Source: Frigidibacter albus (GTDB lineage Bacteria; Pseudomonadota; Alphaproteobacteria; Rhodobacterales; Rhodobacteraceae). From it: 64,000 nt of DNA. Below the pieces are notes generated by a model that had not been told where the DNA came from, ran no database searches, and worked only from the letters and a program-made list of their open reading frames with translations. The position numbers and the translations under genes were made by a program. Location of the stretch: positions 310,001 to 374,000 of the forward strand of contig NZ_JAAAUC010000001.1 in assembly GCF_009908165.1 (NCBI RefSeq), given 5' to 3'. Shown here piece by piece: positions 63,175 through 64,000 of the stretch. Each line of letters opens with the position of its first letter. Positions within the stretch are counted from its first letter, which is position 1.

Positions 63175-63747
63175 ATGAGGAAAACAGCACTTACCGTCGC
63201 CGCGGTCCTGATCGCAGGCCCGGCGCTGGCCCATACCGGCCATGGCGACGCCAATGGCTTCCTGCACGGGTTGCAACATCCGCTCTTCGGGGCGGACCAT
63301 CTGCTGGCGATGCTGGCGGTGGGCCTGTGGTCGGGCTTTGTCCTGCCGCGGCAGTTCTGGGCGGGGGCGGCGGCCTTCATGGCGGCCATGGCCCTCGGCG
63401 CCGGCCTGTCTTGGGCGGGCATCGGTTTCGCCGGGGTGGAGCGGGTCATCGTCCTATCCGTCATCGCCTTCGGCCTGCTGACGCTGGTCAGCCGCCGCGG
63501 CCAACCCGGCTGGATCACCGGCGCCTCGCTGGTGGCCATTGCCGGGTTCGCCTCGGCCCATGGCCATGCCCATGCGACCGAGGCGGCGGGCAATGCCGCG
63601 GCCTATCTGGCGGGCTTCCTGATCTCGACCGCGGCGCTGCATCTGGTGGGCGTTGCCCTCGCCCGCGCGGTCGCGCAGCGCCCCGTGGTGCAGCAGGCGC
63701 TTGGCGCGGGGATCGCGCTGTCGGGCCTCTGGCTGATGGCGGGGTGA
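63175..63747 (+). CDS. hupE: HupE/UreJ-family nickel permease
   Basis: 190 residues from the ATG at 63175, six bases after GAGGG; an ATG at 63169 is too close to that site. A cleavable signal peptide (1-18, cleavage after ALA) is followed by HTGHGDANGFLHGLQHP and the family motif HPLFGADHLLAMLAVGLW, then about five helices with GHAHAT between them. It imports nickel for the hydrogenase. It lies between hupL and hupC, in the structural operon. Confidence 0.92.
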   Translation: MRKTALTVAAVLIAGPALAHTGHGDANGFLHGLQHPLFGADHLLAMLAVGLWSGFVLPRQFWAGAAAFMAAMALGAGLSWAGIGFAGVERVIVLSVIAFGLLTLVSRRGQPGWITGASLVAIAGFASAHGHAHATEAAGNAAAYLAGFLISTAALHLVGVALARAVAQRPVVQQALGAGIALSGLWLMAG

Positions 63748-63751
63748 GGTC

Positions 63752-64000
63752 ATGGCAACCCCCACCACCAACATCGCGGCCCATGAGGTAGCACACGACT
63801 TGGCCCCCGAAGACCTTGCCACCGTCAGCCGCCAGACCTCGATCTACGTCTACGAGGCGCCGGTGCGGATGTGGCACTGGATCAACGCCGCGGCGATCGT
63901 GGTGCTGTGCATCACCGGCTATTTCATCGGCTCGCCGCTGCCCTCGATGCAGATCGGCGAGGCGACCGACCAGTTCGTCTTCGGCTATATCCGCTTCGCG
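63752..64000 (+). CDS. hupC: HupC, hydrogenase b-type cytochrome subunit (3' end outside window)
   Basis: Only the first 83 residues are in the window. After a hydrophilic N terminus, YVYEAPVRMWHWINAAAIVV gives the first transmembrane helix with a haem-ligand histidine and the start of the conserved GYFIGSPLP. It would anchor HupSL and pass electrons to the quinone pool. It begins four bases after hupE. Family length is about 230-260, so roughly two thirds lies to the right. Confidence 0.93.
   Translation, partial: MATPTTNIAAHEVAHDLAPEDLATVSRQTSIYVYEAPVRMWHWINAAAIVVLCITGYFIGSPLPSMQIGEATDQFVFGYIRFA

Noticed and set aside
60177-63593. 1138-codon open frame on the - strand opposite hupSL and hupE
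   Set aside because: The + strand encodes unmistakable hydrogenase subunits over the same bases; the antisense product is compositionally biased and matches no family.

Overview
The window is GC-rich alphaproteobacterial DNA and reads as a chromosomal segment of a Rhodobacteraceae (Rhodobacter/Gemmobacter/Paracoccus-like) bacterium. The main reasons are a complete H2-sensing uptake-hydrogenase locus of the Rhodobacter capsulatus type (hupTUV, hupR, hupSL, hupDFGHJK, hypABCDEF), several TRAP transporters, and operons with pervasive ATGA/TGATG overlaps. I saw no rRNA, tRNA, CRISPR array, insertion sequence or phage gene.

Region 1 (1-8558, + strand) is a catabolic block. It holds the end of a TRAP permease, an MmgE/PrpD-family protein, an acyl-CoA dehydrogenase, a family III CoA-transferase, a GntR/UTRA repressor, an MFS permease, a CitE-like CoA-ester lyase and a small methyltransferase. 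Together they look like uptake, CoA activation, oxidation and cleavage of a short branched or dicarboxylic acid; the substrate is not readable. Region 2 (8625-14301, - strand) is an overlapping three-gene operon of unknown function: a four-helix membrane protein with a PH-like tail, a very large exported protein with three roughly 214-residue repeats, and a cysteine-containing exported protein. It is the least explained part of the window.

Region 3 (14577-21757, + strand) is an XRE-cupin regulator followed by a peptide-type ABC importer and an M24 (Xaa-Pro) peptidase. A highly structured intergenic region precedes the regulator. A Crp/Fnr-type regulator (21768-22499, - strand) follows. Region 4 (22700-35414, + strand) is an envelope island: two small proteins, a 2799-residue cyclic beta-1,2-glucan synthase (NdvB type), and a translationally coupled Mla/MCE lipid-transport operon that begins with a 63-residue membrane protein and ends with a PqiC-like lipoprotein.

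Region 5 (35430-44869) holds a TAXI-type TRAP system (- strand), then a LysE exporter, an aldehyde dehydrogenase, a 3-hydroxyisobutyrate-dehydrogenase-like reductase and a complete DctP/Q/M TRAP transporter (+ strand). Three transport operons in the window carry a strong hairpin directly after the binding-protein gene.

Region 6 (44874-64000) is the hydrogenase locus, split into two divergent halves around a 298-base control region. Leftward are hupD-F-G-H-J-K-hypA-B-hupR-hypC-D-E: maturation factors plus the response regulator. Rightward are hupT-U-V-hypF (sensor kinase, H2 sensor, CN-ligand synthesis), then after a hairpin hupS-L-hupE-hupC (enzyme, nickel permease, cytochrome b; the last is cut by the window end). 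HupUV would sense H2 and control HupT phosphorylation of HupR, which controls hupSL. HupS carries the six-cysteine signature of O2-tolerant membrane-bound hydrogenases. HupR has a degenerate AAA+ core without GAFTGA.
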